From Hydrogenophaga crocea (GTDB lineage Bacteria; Pseudomonadota; Gammaproteobacteria; Burkholderiales; Burkholderiaceae_C): a DNA stretch of 64,000 nt. The translations under genes were made by a program, and so were the position numbers. The stretch covers positions 1,798,001-1,862,000 of the forward strand of contig NZ_CP049989.1 in assembly GCF_011388215.1 (NCBI RefSeq), in the 5' to 3' direction. The notes under the pieces are model-generated. The model did not search any database and was not told the origin of the DNA. It saw nothing but the letters and a program-made list of their open reading frames with translations. Positions 47,713 through 59,920 of the stretch are shown in pieces (position 1 is the stretch's first letter; every line of letters starts with the position of its first letter).

Positions 47713-50262
47713 ATGCAGACCCGCTCCAGCCCGCCATCGGCCCTTGCCAACGCTCCCTGGTGGAAGCGCTGGTGGCGCCGCCTGCCGCCCTCGCGCCAGG
47801 ACCGTTTCGCCACCCTCGGCCCCCTGCTCGCGGTGCTGCTGTTCCTGTCGGCCATCGTGGTGGCCATTGCCTACCTGCGCTACGAAGAGATCGAGCGCGA
47901 GCGCGAGGCCGTGACGCGCGACGTGGAATACGCGCAGCAGCGCCTGCGGCTGCGCCTGCTCGAACGCCAGGAGCAGCTGATGCGCCTGGCGCGCGAGATC
48001 GACAACCGCGCGATCGACACCGAAGAATTCACGTTCCAGGCCGAAACCCTGGTGAGCCAGTTTCCCGAGCTGCTGGCCATCACCTGGGTCGACGCGCGCC
48101 GCCGCGTGCAGGCCGCCTACGCCTCGCCGAGCGCGCCGATCGCGCTCATGCGCAGCGTGGGCAACTCGCTCACGCCCTCGGAAACCGACGGCAGCTTCGA
48201 CCTCGCGCGCGACCTGCGCCAACCGATCTACTCGCGCCCGCTGCTGCCGCCCGACAGCCGCACCACCACGCTGATGCTGCAGGTGCCGCTGACCGAGCAG
48301 GGCCGCTTCGCGGGCACGGTCATGGGCGAGTACTCGGTGGACGGGCTGATGCGCTTCGGCATGCCCCCGGAAATCATGGCGCGCTACGCCGTGGCCCTGC
48401 TCGACGACCGCGGCAACGTGCTCGCGGGCAGCCTGCAGACGGCCGAGCCCGTGCTGTCCTTCCTGCCTTGGACCAATCCCTCGCTCGAACACGAGGTGCC
48501 GGTCTCGCCCGTGGGCAACGGGCTGATCCTCAAGGCGCAGGGCTACCGCACCTCTCAGGACATCGTGGGCTCGGGCTTCTTCTGGGTCATCGGCGCGCTG
48601 TCGGCGCTCACGGTGTGGATGCTGATCGGCACCTGGCGCCACACGCGCCGGCGCGTGCAGGCGCAGCAGGCGCTGGTGGCCGAGACCAATTTCCGCCGGG
48701 CCATGGAGAACTCCATGCTCACCGGCATGCGCGCGCTCGACATGCAGGGCCGCATCACCTACGTCAACCCCGCGTTCTGTTCGATGACGGGCTGGACCGA
48801 GGCCGAGCTCGTGGGCCGCACCGCGCCCTTCCCCTACTGGCCCGAAGAAGACCACGAGCACCTGCACGCGCGGCTCGAAGACGAGCTCAACGGCCGCTCC
48901 ACCCCGGGCGGCTTCGAGGTGCGCGTGCGCCGGCGCAACGGCACCATCTTCGACGCGCGCATGTACGTCTCGCCGCTGATCGACCCCAAGGGCCACCAGA
49001 CCGGCTGGATGACGTCGATGACCGACATCACCGAGCCCAAGCGCATCCGCGAAGAGCTCTCGGCCTCCTACGAACGCTTCACCACCGTGCTCGAGTCGCT
49101 CGACTCGGCGGTGTCGGTGGCGCCGCTGGGCAGCGACGAACTGCTGTTCGCCAACAAGATGTACAGGCTGTGGTTCGGCACCCGCGGCCAGGGCCACCGG
49201 CACCTGGTCGACCTGGCGGGCAACCAGCCCCAGCCCAACCCCGATGACGGCGATGCGGTGGACGCCTTCGCCGGCATGCCCACCGGCGCGCTGCCCGATG
49301 CGGGCGTGGAAAACGCCGAGGTCTTCGTGCCCGAGCTCGACCGCTGGCTCGAGGTGCGCACGCGCTACCTGACCTGGGTCGACGGCCGCCTGGCGCAGAT
49401 GGTGATCGCCAGCGACATCACGCCGCGCCGCAACGCCGAGGAACAGGCCGCGCGCCAGGCCGAACGCGCGCAGACCGCGAGCCGCCTCATCACCATGGGC
49501 GAGATGGCATCGAGCGTGGCGCACGAACTCAACCAGCCGCTCACCGCCATCAGCAACTATTGCAACGGCATGATCTCGCGCCTGCAGGAGCAGCGCATCA
49601 CGCACGAGGAGCTGCTGGGCGCGCTCGAGAAGACCGCGCGCCAGGCGCAGCGCGCGGGCCAGATCATCCAGCGCATCCGCGCCTTCGTGAAGCGCAGCGA
49701 GCCCAACCCCACGCTGTCCGAAGTGCCGCAGATGGTCAACAACGCCATCGAGCTCGCCGACATCGAACTGCGCCGCCAGCAGGTGCGGCTCACGCCCTAC
49801 GTGGCCGCGCGCCTGCCGCCGCTCATGGTCGACCCGATCCTGATCGAGCAGGTGCTGATCAACCTGCTCAAGAACGCGGGCGAGTCGATCGCGCAATCGG
49901 GCCGTCCGCTGGGTGAGCGCCACGTGGAGCTGCGCGTGGCGCCGCGCCGCCTCGACGAGCAGGACGTGGTCGAGTTCGAGGTGCGCGATTCGGGCAACGG
50001 CGTGCCCGAAGAACTCATCGAACGCATCTACGAGGCTTTCTACAGCACCAAGAGCGAAGGCATGGGCATCGGCCTCAAGCTGTGCCGCAGCATCGTCGAG
50101 TCGCACCACGGCCGGATGCGGGTGGAGAACCTCTACAATGGCGCGGACGTGGTGGGGTGCTGCTTCAGCTTCTGGATCCCCGTCACGCCGCGTCTTCAAC
50201 CCCAGGGCCCGGCAGACCTTGCCGCCAACGAGCCGCTGACGGACAAAGAAAGAGCGAGATGA
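47713..50262 (+). CDS. Membrane PAS-PAS sensor histidine kinase
   Basis: Two-component sensor of 849 residues. Transmembrane helix 1 (33-55) and helix 2 (289-308) flank a periplasmic sensing region of about 230 residues. Two PAS domains follow (about 325-440, MENSMLTGMRALDMQGRITY; and 455-570), then the HisKA domain with phospho-acceptor His604 in SSVAHELNQPL and the ATPase domain with Asn721 in NLLKNAGES, DSGNGVP and GMGIGLKLC. The ALNQPL-type H-box and overall form resemble FixL/TtrS-like kinases, but no haem-binding PAS residues were identified. It overlaps the response regulator by four bases and is divergent from aceE. The signal is unknown. Confidence 0.93.
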   Translation: MQTRSSPPSALANAPWWKRWWRRLPPSRQDRFATLGPLLAVLLFLSAIVVAIAYLRYEEIEREREAVTRDVEYAQQRLRLRLLERQEQLMRLAREIDNRAIDTEEFTFQAETLVSQFPELLAITWVDARRRVQAAYASPSAPIALMRSVGNSLTPSETDGSFDLARDLRQPIYSRPLLPPDSRTTTLMLQVPLTEQGRFAGTVMGEYSVDGLMRFGMPPEIMARYAVALLDDRGNVLAGSLQTAEPVLSFLPWTNPSLEHEVPVSPVGNGLILKAQGYRTSQDIVGSGFFWVIGALSALTVWMLIGTWRHTRRRVQAQQALVAETNFRRAMENSMLTGMRALDMQGRITYVNPAFCSMTGWTEAELVGRTAPFPYWPEEDHEHLHARLEDELNGRSTPGGFEVRVRRRNGTIFDARMYVSPLIDPKGHQTGWMTSMTDITEPKRIREELSASYERFTTVLESLDSAVSVAPLGSDELLFANKMYRLWFGTRGQGHRHLVDLAGNQPQPNPDDGDAVDAFAGMPTGALPDAGVENAEVFVPELDRWLEVRTRYLTWVDGRLAQMVIASDITPRRNAEEQAARQAERAQTASRLITMGEMASSVAHELNQPLTAISNYCNGMISRLQEQRITHEELLGALEKTARQAQRAGQIIQRIRAFVKRSEPNPTLSEVPQMVNNAIELADIELRRQQVRLTPYVAARLPPLMVDPILIEQVLINLLKNAGESIAQSGRPLGERHVELRVAPRRLDEQDVVEFEVRDSGNGVPEELIERIYEAFYSTKSEGMGIGLKLCRSIVESHHGRMRVENLYNGADVVGCCFSFWIPVTPRLQPQGPADLAANEPLTDKERAR

Positions 50263-50885
50263 GCCTGATCCCCAAGAAGGGCACGGTCTACGTCGTCGAT
50301 GACGACGAAGCCGTGCGAGATTCCCTCCAGTGGTTGCTCGAGGGCAAGGATTTCAGGGTGCGTTGCTTCGAATCCGCCGAAGCCTTCCTGTCGCGCTACG
50401 ACGCCCGCGAGGTCGCCTGCCTCATCGCCGACATCCGCATGGGCGGCATGACCGGCATGGAGCTGCAGGACCGCCTGATCGAACGCCAGTCGCCCCTGCC
50501 CATCGTCTTCATCACCGGCCATGGCGACGTGCCCATGGCGGTCGAATCGATGAAGAAGGGCGCGCTCGACTTCATCCAGAAACCCTTCAAGGAAGACCAG
50601 CTCGTGGCCCTGGTCGAGCGCATGCTCGAACACGCCCGGGAAGCCTTCGCCACCCACCAGCAGGCCGCCAGCCGCGACGCGCTGCTGGCCAAGCTCACCG
50701 GCCGCGAATCGCAGGTGCTCGAGCGCATCGTCGCGGGCCGCCTGAACAAGCAGATTGCCGACGACCTGGGCATCAGCATCAAGACGGTCGAGGCGCACCG
50801 CGCCAACATCATGGAAAAACTCGGCGCCAACACCGTGGCCGACCTGCTCAAGATCGCACTGGGCCAGTCGCCCGCCAAGGCCTGA
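50259..50885 (+). CDS. FixJ/NarL-type response regulator
   Basis: DNA-binding regulator of 208 residues paired with the preceding kinase. The receiver has the acidic pocket Asp14-Asp16, phospho-acceptor Asp58 in IADIRMGG, Thr86 in FITGHGD and Lys108 in [15 protein letters not shown] is a FixJ-subfamily hallmark. A LuxR/GerE helix-turn-helix fills 140-205 ([20 protein letters not shown]). The start ATG at 50259 overlaps the kinase stop (ATGA). Likely targets are the divergent aceEF-lpdA operon and its own promoter, by position only. An intrinsic terminator follows. Confidence 0.94.
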   Translation: MSLIPKKGTVYVVDDDEAVRDSLQWLLEGKDFRVRCFESAEAFLSRYDAREVACLIADIRMGGMTGMELQDRLIERQSPLPIVFITGHGDVPMAVESMKKGALDFIQKPFKEDQLVALVERMLEHAREAFATHQQAASRDALLAKLTGRESQVLERIVAGRLNKQIADDLGISIKTVEAHRANIMEKLGANTVADLLKIALGQSPAKA

Positions 50886-50904
50886 CCCCGCACCGCACGC
50901 CCAG

Positions 50905-50935
50905 CGCCCGCCCCCTCAGGCGGGCGTTTCGTTTT
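50905..50935 (+). terminator. Intrinsic terminator after the response regulator
   Basis: A perfect eight-base stem CGCCCGCC/GGCGGGCG with loop CCCTCA, followed by TTTCGTTTT. It lies 20 bases after the stop and separates the two-component genes from folD. Confidence 0.8.
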
Positions 50936-50955
50936 CCCACCCTGCATTCCCAGCC

Positions 50956-51807
50956 ATGACCGCCCAGCTCATCGACGGCAACGCCCTCTCCCGCCAACTC
51001 CGCGCCGACGTGGCGGCGCGCGTCAAGACCCTGGCCGGCCGCGGCATCACGCCCGGTCTGGCGGTGATCCTGGTGGGCGACAACCCCGCCTCGCAGGTCT
51101 ACGTGCGCAACAAGGTCAAGGCCTGCGAAGACACCGGCATGCACTCGGTGCTCGAGACCTGGCCCGCCACCCTGAGCGAGCAGGACCTGCTGGCGCGCGT
51201 GCACGCACTCAACAACGATCCCACCATCCACGGCATCCTGGTGCAGTTGCCGCTGCCGGCACACATCGACGCGCAGCGCGTGATCGAGGCGATCTCGCCC
51301 GACAAGGACGTCGATGGCTTCCACGTGGCCAGCGCGGGCGCGCTCATGACCGGCCTGCCCGGCTTCTGGCCCTGCACGCCGCACGGCTGCATGAAGATGC
51401 TCGAGCACATCGGCTACGACCTGCGTGGCAAGCATGCGGTGGTGATCGGGCGCAGCAACATCGTGGGCAAGCCCATGGCGCTCATGCTGCTGCAGGCCAA
51501 CGCCACCGTCACGCTCTGCCACAGCGCCACGAAAGACCTCGCGCACCACACGCGCCAGGCCGACGTGATCGTGGCCGCGGTGGGCAAGCGCAACGTGCTC
51601 ACCGCCGACATGGTCAAGCCCGGCGCGGTGGTGATCGATGTGGGCATGAACCGCAACGACGAGGGCAAGCTCTGCGGCGACGTGGACTTCGACGGCGTCA
51701 AAGCCGTGGCCGGCTGGATCACGCCGGTGCCCGGCGGCGTGGGCCCCATGACCATCACCATGCTGCTGGTGAACACGCTGGACGCGGCCGAGCGCAGCCA
51801 GGGCTGA
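50956..51807 (+). CDS. folD: Methylenetetrahydrofolate dehydrogenase / cyclohydrolase
   Basis: Bifunctional enzyme interconverting 5,10-methylene- and 10-formyl-tetrahydrofolate. It has 283 residues. The catalytic Lys55 is in [10 protein letters not shown], the substrate loop LPLPAHID around 97-104, the NADP-binding [11 protein letters not shown] in the middle and the signature [10 protein letters not shown] near residue 262. The start ATG 50956 is the only suitable one after the terminator. It stands apart from the genes on either side and is probably transcribed alone. Confidence 0.97.
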   Translation: MTAQLIDGNALSRQLRADVAARVKTLAGRGITPGLAVILVGDNPASQVYVRNKVKACEDTGMHSVLETWPATLSEQDLLARVHALNNDPTIHGILVQLPLPAHIDAQRVIEAISPDKDVDGFHVASAGALMTGLPGFWPCTPHGCMKMLEHIGYDLRGKHAVVIGRSNIVGKPMALMLLQANATVTLCHSATKDLAHHTRQADVIVAAVGKRNVLTADMVKPGAVVIDVGMNRNDEGKLCGDVDFDGVKAVAGWITPVPGGVGPMTITMLLVNTLDAAERSQG

Positions 51808-51931
51808 GGGCGGCGCGCCCGCCCGCTGGTCGCGGGCCGGGGCACGGGGCATCGTTTCGTGATGCATTCGTGCTGACGGACAGCCCGGTTCTTCTGGAAC
51901 ATCGCAGGTTCGCGAGATTCAGGAGAGGACC

Positions 51932-52882
51932 ATGATCACGCCCACGACTTCGCCCTTCGGGCTGCTGTCGCGCCCGGCTCCGCTGGGCTTCGAGCGCTCG
52001 GCGTCACAACGCCACCGCCACCTCTTCGGCGTCGACGATCTCGGCGACGACGAATTGCTGGCACTCACGCGCCCCTGCTTCTCGCCGCCGCCGGCCACGC
52101 GAGCCCCCTGGGGCACCATGAGCCTGCTGTTCGATCAGCCCAGCGTGCGCACCGCCGCGGGCTTTGCAGCGAGCGGTCTGCGCGTGGGCCTGGTGCCCAT
52201 GGGCGTGAACGCCCGCGGCCACTGCGCGCGCGCCGACGTGGCCCTGGAAGACGAAGTGCACCAGCTCAGCTACATCAGCGACTGCGTGGTCGTGCGCAGC
52301 GGCGAGCCGCTCGACGCCGACGCGCTGCGCCACTGCGATGCCCCGGTCATCAACGCCGGCGATGGCGGCCATGAACACCCCACCCAGGCACTGATCGACC
52401 TTGCCGCACTGCGCATGCTGGGCCTGGAAGACCAGCGCGTCACGCTCATGGGCAACCTGCGCGACCACCGCACCCAGCACTCGCTCGCGCGGGTGCTGCG
52501 GCGCCTGGGCGTGTCGGTGGTGCTGTTGTCGCCGCCCGGCATGGGCATGCCGGCGCGTTTCGTCGACGGCCTCGCCACCGTCGAAACCGACGACCCGGCG
52601 CTGGCCGACGAGGTGCTGGCATCGAGCGATTTCATCTACCTCACGCCCACGCGCTGGTGGAGCACGCCCGAACACCACGGCGGCGAGGCCTTCAAGCTCG
52701 ATCTCGAGCGCGCGCGGCGGGTATTGCGGCCGCAGGCGCGCGTGTTGCACCCCTTTCCGCGCACCGGGGAGCTCGACGTGTCGGTGGACGCCTCGCCCTA
52801 CAACGGCTACCACCGCCAACTCGCGCTCGCCAACGGCGTGCGCGCGCGCCTGCTCGCCCACCTGCTCGGGCGCGGACCCTGA
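51932..52882 (+). CDS. Aspartate/ornithine carbamoyltransferase-like protein, atypical
   Basis: A 316-residue member of the carbamoyltransferase fold. The carbamoyl-phosphate loop is SVRT at 71-74 (STRT in true enzymes), the second binding segment is NAGDGGHEHPTQALIDL with HPTQ at 149-152, Arg122 matches the conserved arginine, and HPFPRTGELDVSVD at 273-286 matches the aspartate-side region of PyrB. The segment equivalent to the ATCase 80s loop (88-104, GVNARGHCARADVALED) has no lysine where ATCase has catalytic Lys84, and it is shorter. GNLRDHRTQHSLARVL replaces the usual GDLKYGR. The acceptor substrate is therefore unclear. It starts at ATG 51932 after AGGAGAGG; DUF4149 is convergent six bases later. 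Confidence 0.85.
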   Translation: MITPTTSPFGLLSRPAPLGFERSASQRHRHLFGVDDLGDDELLALTRPCFSPPPATRAPWGTMSLLFDQPSVRTAAGFAASGLRVGLVPMGVNARGHCARADVALEDEVHQLSYISDCVVVRSGEPLDADALRHCDAPVINAGDGGHEHPTQALIDLAALRMLGLEDQRVTLMGNLRDHRTQHSLARVLRRLGVSVVLLSPPGMGMPARFVDGLATVETDDPALADEVLASSDFIYLTPTRWWSTPEHHGGEAFKLDLERARRVLRPQARVLHPFPRTGELDVSVDASPYNGYHRQLALANGVRARLLAHLLGRGP

Positions 52883-52888
52883 AACGGT

Positions 52889-53305
52889 TCAGCGCCGCGG
52901 CATGAGGCGCCACAGCAGCGCACCGCTGCACAGCCACTGCACCAGCACCATGGCCGAGCCCAGGCCATGCCAGAGCTTGAGGTTGCCGCCGCTGGCGCGC
53001 GCCGTGACGATGTGGGGCGCGACCACGAATTCCTGCAACACCGCCAGCGCCATGGCCACGCAGATCAGGCCGAGCAGCGGATAGGCCTGCGGCGAAGGCC
53101 CGCCCTGGCGCACCAGCGCCAGCAGCACCACCCCGATCACCAGGCCCGCCTGGCACTGCAGCGAAAACAGCTTGGCCGCCACCGGCCCGGCCACGGCCGG
53201 GTTGCCCAGGGTGGCGAAGAGCGTGGGCACGGCCAGAAAACTCAGCGCCGTGATGCCGCCCCACCAGAGGGCGGCGAGCATGAGGGCCTGGCGCTGAAAC
53301 CGCAT
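52889..53305 (-). CDS. DUF4149 integral membrane protein
   Basis: A 138-residue membrane protein with four predicted helices (about 7-30, 42-65, 75-97 and 113-133) matching the DUF4149 family of unknown function. Residues GGITALSFLAVPTLFA near the N-terminus are typical. It lies nine bases after greA on the same strand, the usual greA-DUF4149 pairing of betaproteobacteria, and converges with the carbamoyltransferase-like gene. Confidence 0.88.
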   Translation of the reverse strand: MRFQRQALMLAALWWGGITALSFLAVPTLFATLGNPAVAGPVAAKLFSLQCQAGLVIGVVLLALVRQGGPSPQAYPLLGLICVAMALAVLQEFVVAPHIVTARASGGNLKLWHGLGSAMVLVQWLCSGALLWRLMPRR

Positions 53306-53314
53306 GGCCGCGCC

Positions 53315-53791
53315 TCAGGCGTAACGCACCGCGACGATCTCGTAGCGGCGCACGCCACCGGGGGCCTGCACCTCGGCGGTGTCGCCCTCTTCCTTGCCGA
53401 TCAGCGCGCGCGCGATCGGACTGCTGATGTTGATCAGGCCCTGCTTGAGGTCGGCCTCGTCCTCGCCCACGATCTGGTAGGTCACGGTGGCGCCGCTGTC
53501 CTCGTCCTCGAGGTCGACCGTGGCGCCGAACACCACGCGGCCGCCGGCGTCGAGCGTGGCCGGGTCGATGATCTGGGCCGCCGAGAGCTTGCCCTCCACC
53601 TCGGCGATGCGGCCTTCGATGAAGCCCTGGCGGTCCTTGGCCGCGTCGTACTCGGCGTTCTCGCTCAGGTCGCCTTGCGCGCGCGCTTCGGCGATCGCGG
53701 CGATCACCGCGGGGCGGTCCACGGTCTTGAGGCGGTGCAGCTCTTCCTTGAGCTTTTCGGCACCGCGTTTGGTGATGGGGATGGTCGACAT
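53315..53791 (-). CDS. greA: Transcription elongation factor GreA
   Basis: Rescues backtracked RNA polymerase by stimulating transcript cleavage. It has 158 residues. The N-terminal coiled coil carries the tip residues Asp41 and Glu44 in [13 protein letters not shown]; the C-terminal FKBP-like domain contains [14 protein letters not shown]. The start ATG 53791 follows AGGAG. The upstream in-frame extension covers the carB-greA hairpins and is rejected. Order carA-carB-greA-DUF4149. Confidence 0.97.
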   Translation of the reverse strand: MSTIPITKRGAEKLKEELHRLKTVDRPAVIAAIAEARAQGDLSENAEYDAAKDRQGFIEGRIAEVEGKLSAAQIIDPATLDAGGRVVFGATVDLEDEDSGATVTYQIVGEDEADLKQGLINISSPIARALIGKEEGDTAEVQAPGGVRRYEIVAVRYA

Positions 53792-53828
53792 GGGCTGTAC
53801 TCCTTCTTGGCCGCACCGCTGGCGGCGC

Positions 53829-53865
53829 CACAAAAGCAAACCGCCGGGCGTTGCCGCGCGGCGGT
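53829..53865 (-). terminator. Terminator-like hairpin between carB and greA
   Basis: ACCGCCG (right, 53859-53865) and CGGCGGT (53840-53846) pair over seven bases with a 12-base loop; TTTGCTTTTG follows on the minus strand. A second hairpin, ATGCCCC/GGGGCAT at 53880-53899, lies immediately after the carB stop. Together they could attenuate read-through into greA. Confidence 0.55.
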
Positions 53866-53902
53866 GTCTGCGGGTGATTATGCCCCGCCCGGGGGGCATC
53901 GC

Positions 53903-57172
<3,270 letters not shown>

Positions 57173-57198
57173 CTTGTGTGGCGTGTCGGTGGTCGGGC

Positions 57199-58365
57199 TC
57201 AGGCGGCGACGGCGGTGCGCTCGGTCATGAGCGCGACGAAGCGGTCGAACAGGTAGCCGATGTCGTGCGGACCCGGCGAGGCTTCGGGGTGGCCCTGGAA
57301 GCAGAAGGCGGGCTTGTCGGTGCGGGCCAGGCCCTGCAGCGTGCCGTCGAACAGGCTCACGTGCGTGGCGCGCAGGTTCGCCGGCAGGGTCTTCTCGTCG
57401 ACCGCGAAGCCGTGGTTCTGGCTGGTGATGGACACGCGACCGTTGTCGAGGTCTTTCACCGGGTGGTTCGCGCCATGGTGGCCGAACTTCATCTTGAAGG
57501 TCTTGGCGCCGCTGGCCAGCGCCATGATCTGGTGGCCCAGGCAGATGCCGAAGGTGGGCAGACCCGACTCGATGAGTTCGCGCGCCGCGGCGATCGCGTA
57601 GTCGCAGGGCTCCGGGTCGCCGGGGCCGTTGGAGAGGAACACGCCGTCGGGCTTGAGCTTGAACACCTCGGCCGCGGGCGTTTGCGCGGGCACCACGGTG
57701 ATGCGGCAGCCGCGCGAGGCGAGCATGCGCAGGATGTTGCGCTTGACGCCGAAGTCATAGGCCACCACGTGGAACTGCGGCGCGTCCTGGCGGCCGTAGC
57801 CGCTGCCCAGCACCCACTCGGTCTCGGTCCATTCGTAGGGCTGGCTGGCCGACACCACCTTGGCGAGGTCGAGGCCGGCCATGCTGGGGGCGGCCTTGGC
57901 GGCGGCGAGCGCGGCCTGGCGGTGCGTGTCGGTGATGGCTTCGCCGGGCGCGAGCGCCAGGATGCAGCCGTTCTGCGCGCCGTGGGTGCGCAGGCGGCGC
58001 GTGAGCGCGCGCGTGTCGAGGTCGGCGATGGCCACGGTGTTTTCGCGCTGCAGGTATTGCGAAAGCGTTTCTTCGCAGCGGAAGTTGGACGCCAGCAGCG
58101 GCAGATCCTTGATGACGAGGCCGGCGGCGTGGATGCGGGTGGCCTCCACGTCTTCGCGGTTGGCCCCGGTGTTGCCGATGTGGGGATACGTCAGGGTGAC
58201 GATCTGGCGGCAGTAGCTCGGGTCGGTGAGGATTTCCTGGTAGCCGGTGAGGGAGGTGTTGAACACCACCTCGCCAGTGGTCTGGCCGACGGCACCAATG
58301 GAGACACCTTCAAACACCGTACCGTCTGCGAGCGCAAGAAGGGCTTTCGGGTGGACGGGCAGCAC
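57199..58365 (-). CDS. carA: Carbamoyl-phosphate synthase small subunit
   Basis: Glutaminase subunit that feeds ammonia to CarB. It has 388 residues from a GTG at 58365, preceded by GGAG. The class I amidotransferase triad is Cys275 in GICLGHQ, His359 and Glu361 in [10 protein letters not shown]. The N-terminal domain contains [17 protein letters not shown]. The upstream frame extension lies in the 165-base leader and the end of the methyltransferase gene. A TATAAT -10 element lies in front of the leader. Confidence 0.97.
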   Translation of the reverse strand: MLPVHPKALLALADGTVFEGVSIGAVGQTTGEVVFNTSLTGYQEILTDPSYCRQIVTLTYPHIGNTGANREDVEATRIHAAGLVIKDLPLLASNFRCEETLSQYLQRENTVAIADLDTRALTRRLRTHGAQNGCILALAPGEAITDTHRQAALAAAKAAPSMAGLDLAKVVSASQPYEWTETEWVLGSGYGRQDAPQFHVVAYDFGVKRNILRMLASRGCRITVVPAQTPAAEVFKLKPDGVFLSNGPGDPEPCDYAIAAARELIESGLPTFGICLGHQIMALASGAKTFKMKFGHHGANHPVKDLDNGRVSITSQNHGFAVDEKTLPANLRATHVSLFDGTLQGLARTDKPAFCFQGHPEASPGPHDIGYLFDRFVALMTERTAVAA

Positions 58366-58528
58366 GAGGATCTCCAGAAAAGGGGCGGCTGGCCTTCGCG
58401 CGCCGGCGGCAGGTGCCGCGCAGGCTGAGCGTGCACTCCCCCGTGGTGACACGGGTGGGAATGCAGCGAAACCTGGGGTGTGGAGCCGGGGCGCGCGGGG
58501 CTTGCGCCGATTGCAGATAAACCGCGGA
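58366..58528 (-). promoter_or_regulatory. Leader of carAB
   Basis: About 155 transcribed bases between the predicted start and the carA GTG, long for this gene-dense window. It contains the hairpin CCCGTG-TCAC-CACGGG (58439-58454) and GC-rich segments near the ribosome site. No convincing leader peptide or T-run attenuator is seen. Pyrimidine-responsive control is possible but not shown. Confidence 0.4.
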
Positions 58529-58534
58529 ATTATA
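58529..58534 (-). promoter_or_regulatory. Consensus -10 element of carAB
   Basis: A perfect TATAAT preceded by GGC on the minus strand; the -35 position (GCATGC at 17 bases) is poor. It overlaps the stop codon of the SpoU methyltransferase gene, so carAB has its own promoter embedded at the end of the upstream gene. Confidence 0.6.
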
Positions 58535-59297
58535 GCCGCGCGGATGCGCTGGCATGCAGGCAGATGGCCGCCGCGGCCGCCACGTTGAGCGATTCTTCGC
58601 CGCCGGGCTGCGCAATGCGCACGAAGGCGCTGGCGCGCTGCATCAGGGCCTCGCTCACGCCCTGCCCCTCGTGGCCCATGACCCAGGCGCAGGGCCAGGG
58701 CAGCGCGGTGCGGTGCAGCCAGTCGCCCTGGTGCGAACTGGTGACCAGCAGCGGCACCTGCAGGGCCTGCAGCGCTTCGGCATCCAGGCCTTCGACCAGG
58801 CGCAGCGCGAAGTGCGCGCCCATGCCGGCGCGCAGCACCTTGGGCGACCACAGCGCGGCCGTGCCCTTGAGCGCGAGCACCTGCGAGAAACCCAGCGCGG
58901 CCGCACTGCGCAGGATGGAGCCCACGTTGCCCGCGTCCTGCAGGCGGTCGAGCACCACCGACGGCGCCTGCGCATCGGGAGCGGCCACGGCCGGGAGGGT
59001 CCATACGAAGCCCATGCGCGGCGGCGAGTCGAGCGTGCTGATGCCGGCCATGAGCGCATCGGGCACACGCAGGTTGCGCGCGGCCGCGCCTTGCAGCGTG
59101 TCGTCGGCCTGGTCCCAGCCCGCGGCGGTGAACACGCCGAGCGCGGGGCGGCCGCCACGCGCCAGCAGCGCGCGGCACAGGTGATCGCCGTCGAGCCACA
59201 CGCGGCCTTGTTCGCGGTAGGCGGTGTTGCCGTGCGCGAGCGCACGCAGCTGTTTGATCAGCGGGTTGTCGCGCGAGGCGATGTCCTGCGGGGTCAT
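58530..59297 (-). CDS. SpoU/TrmH-family RNA 2'-O-methyltransferase
   Basis: SPOUT-fold rRNA/tRNA ribose methyltransferase of 255 residues. Motif 1 has Asn124 and Arg130 in [13 protein letters not shown], motif 2 is [10 protein letters not shown] at 207-215, and motif 3 is SLNVAAAAA at 236-244. An N-terminal RNA substrate-binding domain (about 1-100) resembles that of RlmB-like enzymes; the target nucleotide cannot be named. The start ATG 59297 overlaps the rnhB stop by four bases. The stop codon coincides with the carAB -10 element. Confidence 0.9.
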   Translation of the reverse strand: MTPQDIASRDNPLIKQLRALAHGNTAYREQGRVWLDGDHLCRALLARGGRPALGVFTAAGWDQADDTLQGAAARNLRVPDALMAGISTLDSPPRMGFVWTLPAVAAPDAQAPSVVLDRLQDAGNVGSILRSAAALGFSQVLALKGTAALWSPKVLRAGMGAHFALRLVEGLDAEALQALQVPLLVTSSHQGDWLHRTALPWPCAWVMGHEGQGVSEALMQRASAFVRIAQPGGEESLNVAAAAAICLHASASARL

Positions 59298-59920
59298 GTC
59301 ACGCGCTCCAGCGCCTGGGCCACGGGCGCGAACGAGCGCCGGTGCACGGGCAGCGGCCCGTGCTCGCGCAGGGCGGCCAGGTGCTGCGCCGTGCCGTAGC
59401 CCTTGTGGCGGTCGAAGCCGTACTGCGGGTGCTGCGCGTGCAGCTCGTCGAGCAGGCGGTCGCGTGTGACCTTGGCGAGGATGGACGCGGCCGAGATGGC
59501 CTGCACCTTGGCGTCGCCCTGCACGATGGCCTCGGCCACCACGTCGAGCGGTGGCAGGCGGTTGCCGTCGACCAGCACCTTCACGGGCTTGAGGCGCAGG
59601 CCCTGCACCGCGCGCTGCATGGCGAGCATCGTGGCGTGCAGGATATTGAGGCGGTCGATCTCGTCCACGCTGGCCTGGGCCACGCTGCAGCACAGGGCCT
59701 TGGCGCGGATCTCGTCGAACAGCGCGTCGCGGCGCTTCGCGCTGAGTTGTTTGGAGTCGGCCAGGCCCTTGATCGGGTGCAGGTCGTCGAGGATCACCGC
59801 CGCCGCCACCACGGGCCCGGCCAGCGGGCCGCGGCCGGCCTCGTCCACGCCGGCCACCAGGCCAGGCGCGTCCCACACCAGCGAGGCCTGCTCAGCCTTC
59901 AAGAAGCGTTTCGATCGCAT
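59294..59920 (-). CDS. rnhB: Ribonuclease HII
   Basis: Removes RNA from RNA-DNA hybrids and single ribonucleotides. It has 208 residues. The metal-binding motif is [12 protein letters not shown] with Asp26 and Glu27, and a further catalytic aspartate lies in [10 protein letters not shown]. The start ATG 59920 is 29 bases inside lpxB, so translation is coupled. Part of the lpxA-lpxB-rnhB run conserved in proteobacteria. Confidence 0.96.
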   Translation of the reverse strand: MRSKRFLKAEQASLVWDAPGLVAGVDEAGRGPLAGPVVAAAVILDDLHPIKGLADSKQLSAKRRDALFDEIRAKALCCSVAQASVDEIDRLNILHATMLAMQRAVQGLRLKPVKVLVDGNRLPPLDVVAEAIVQGDAKVQAISAASILAKVTRDRLLDELHAQHPQYGFDRHKGYGTAQHLAALREHGPLPVHRRSFAPVAQALERVT

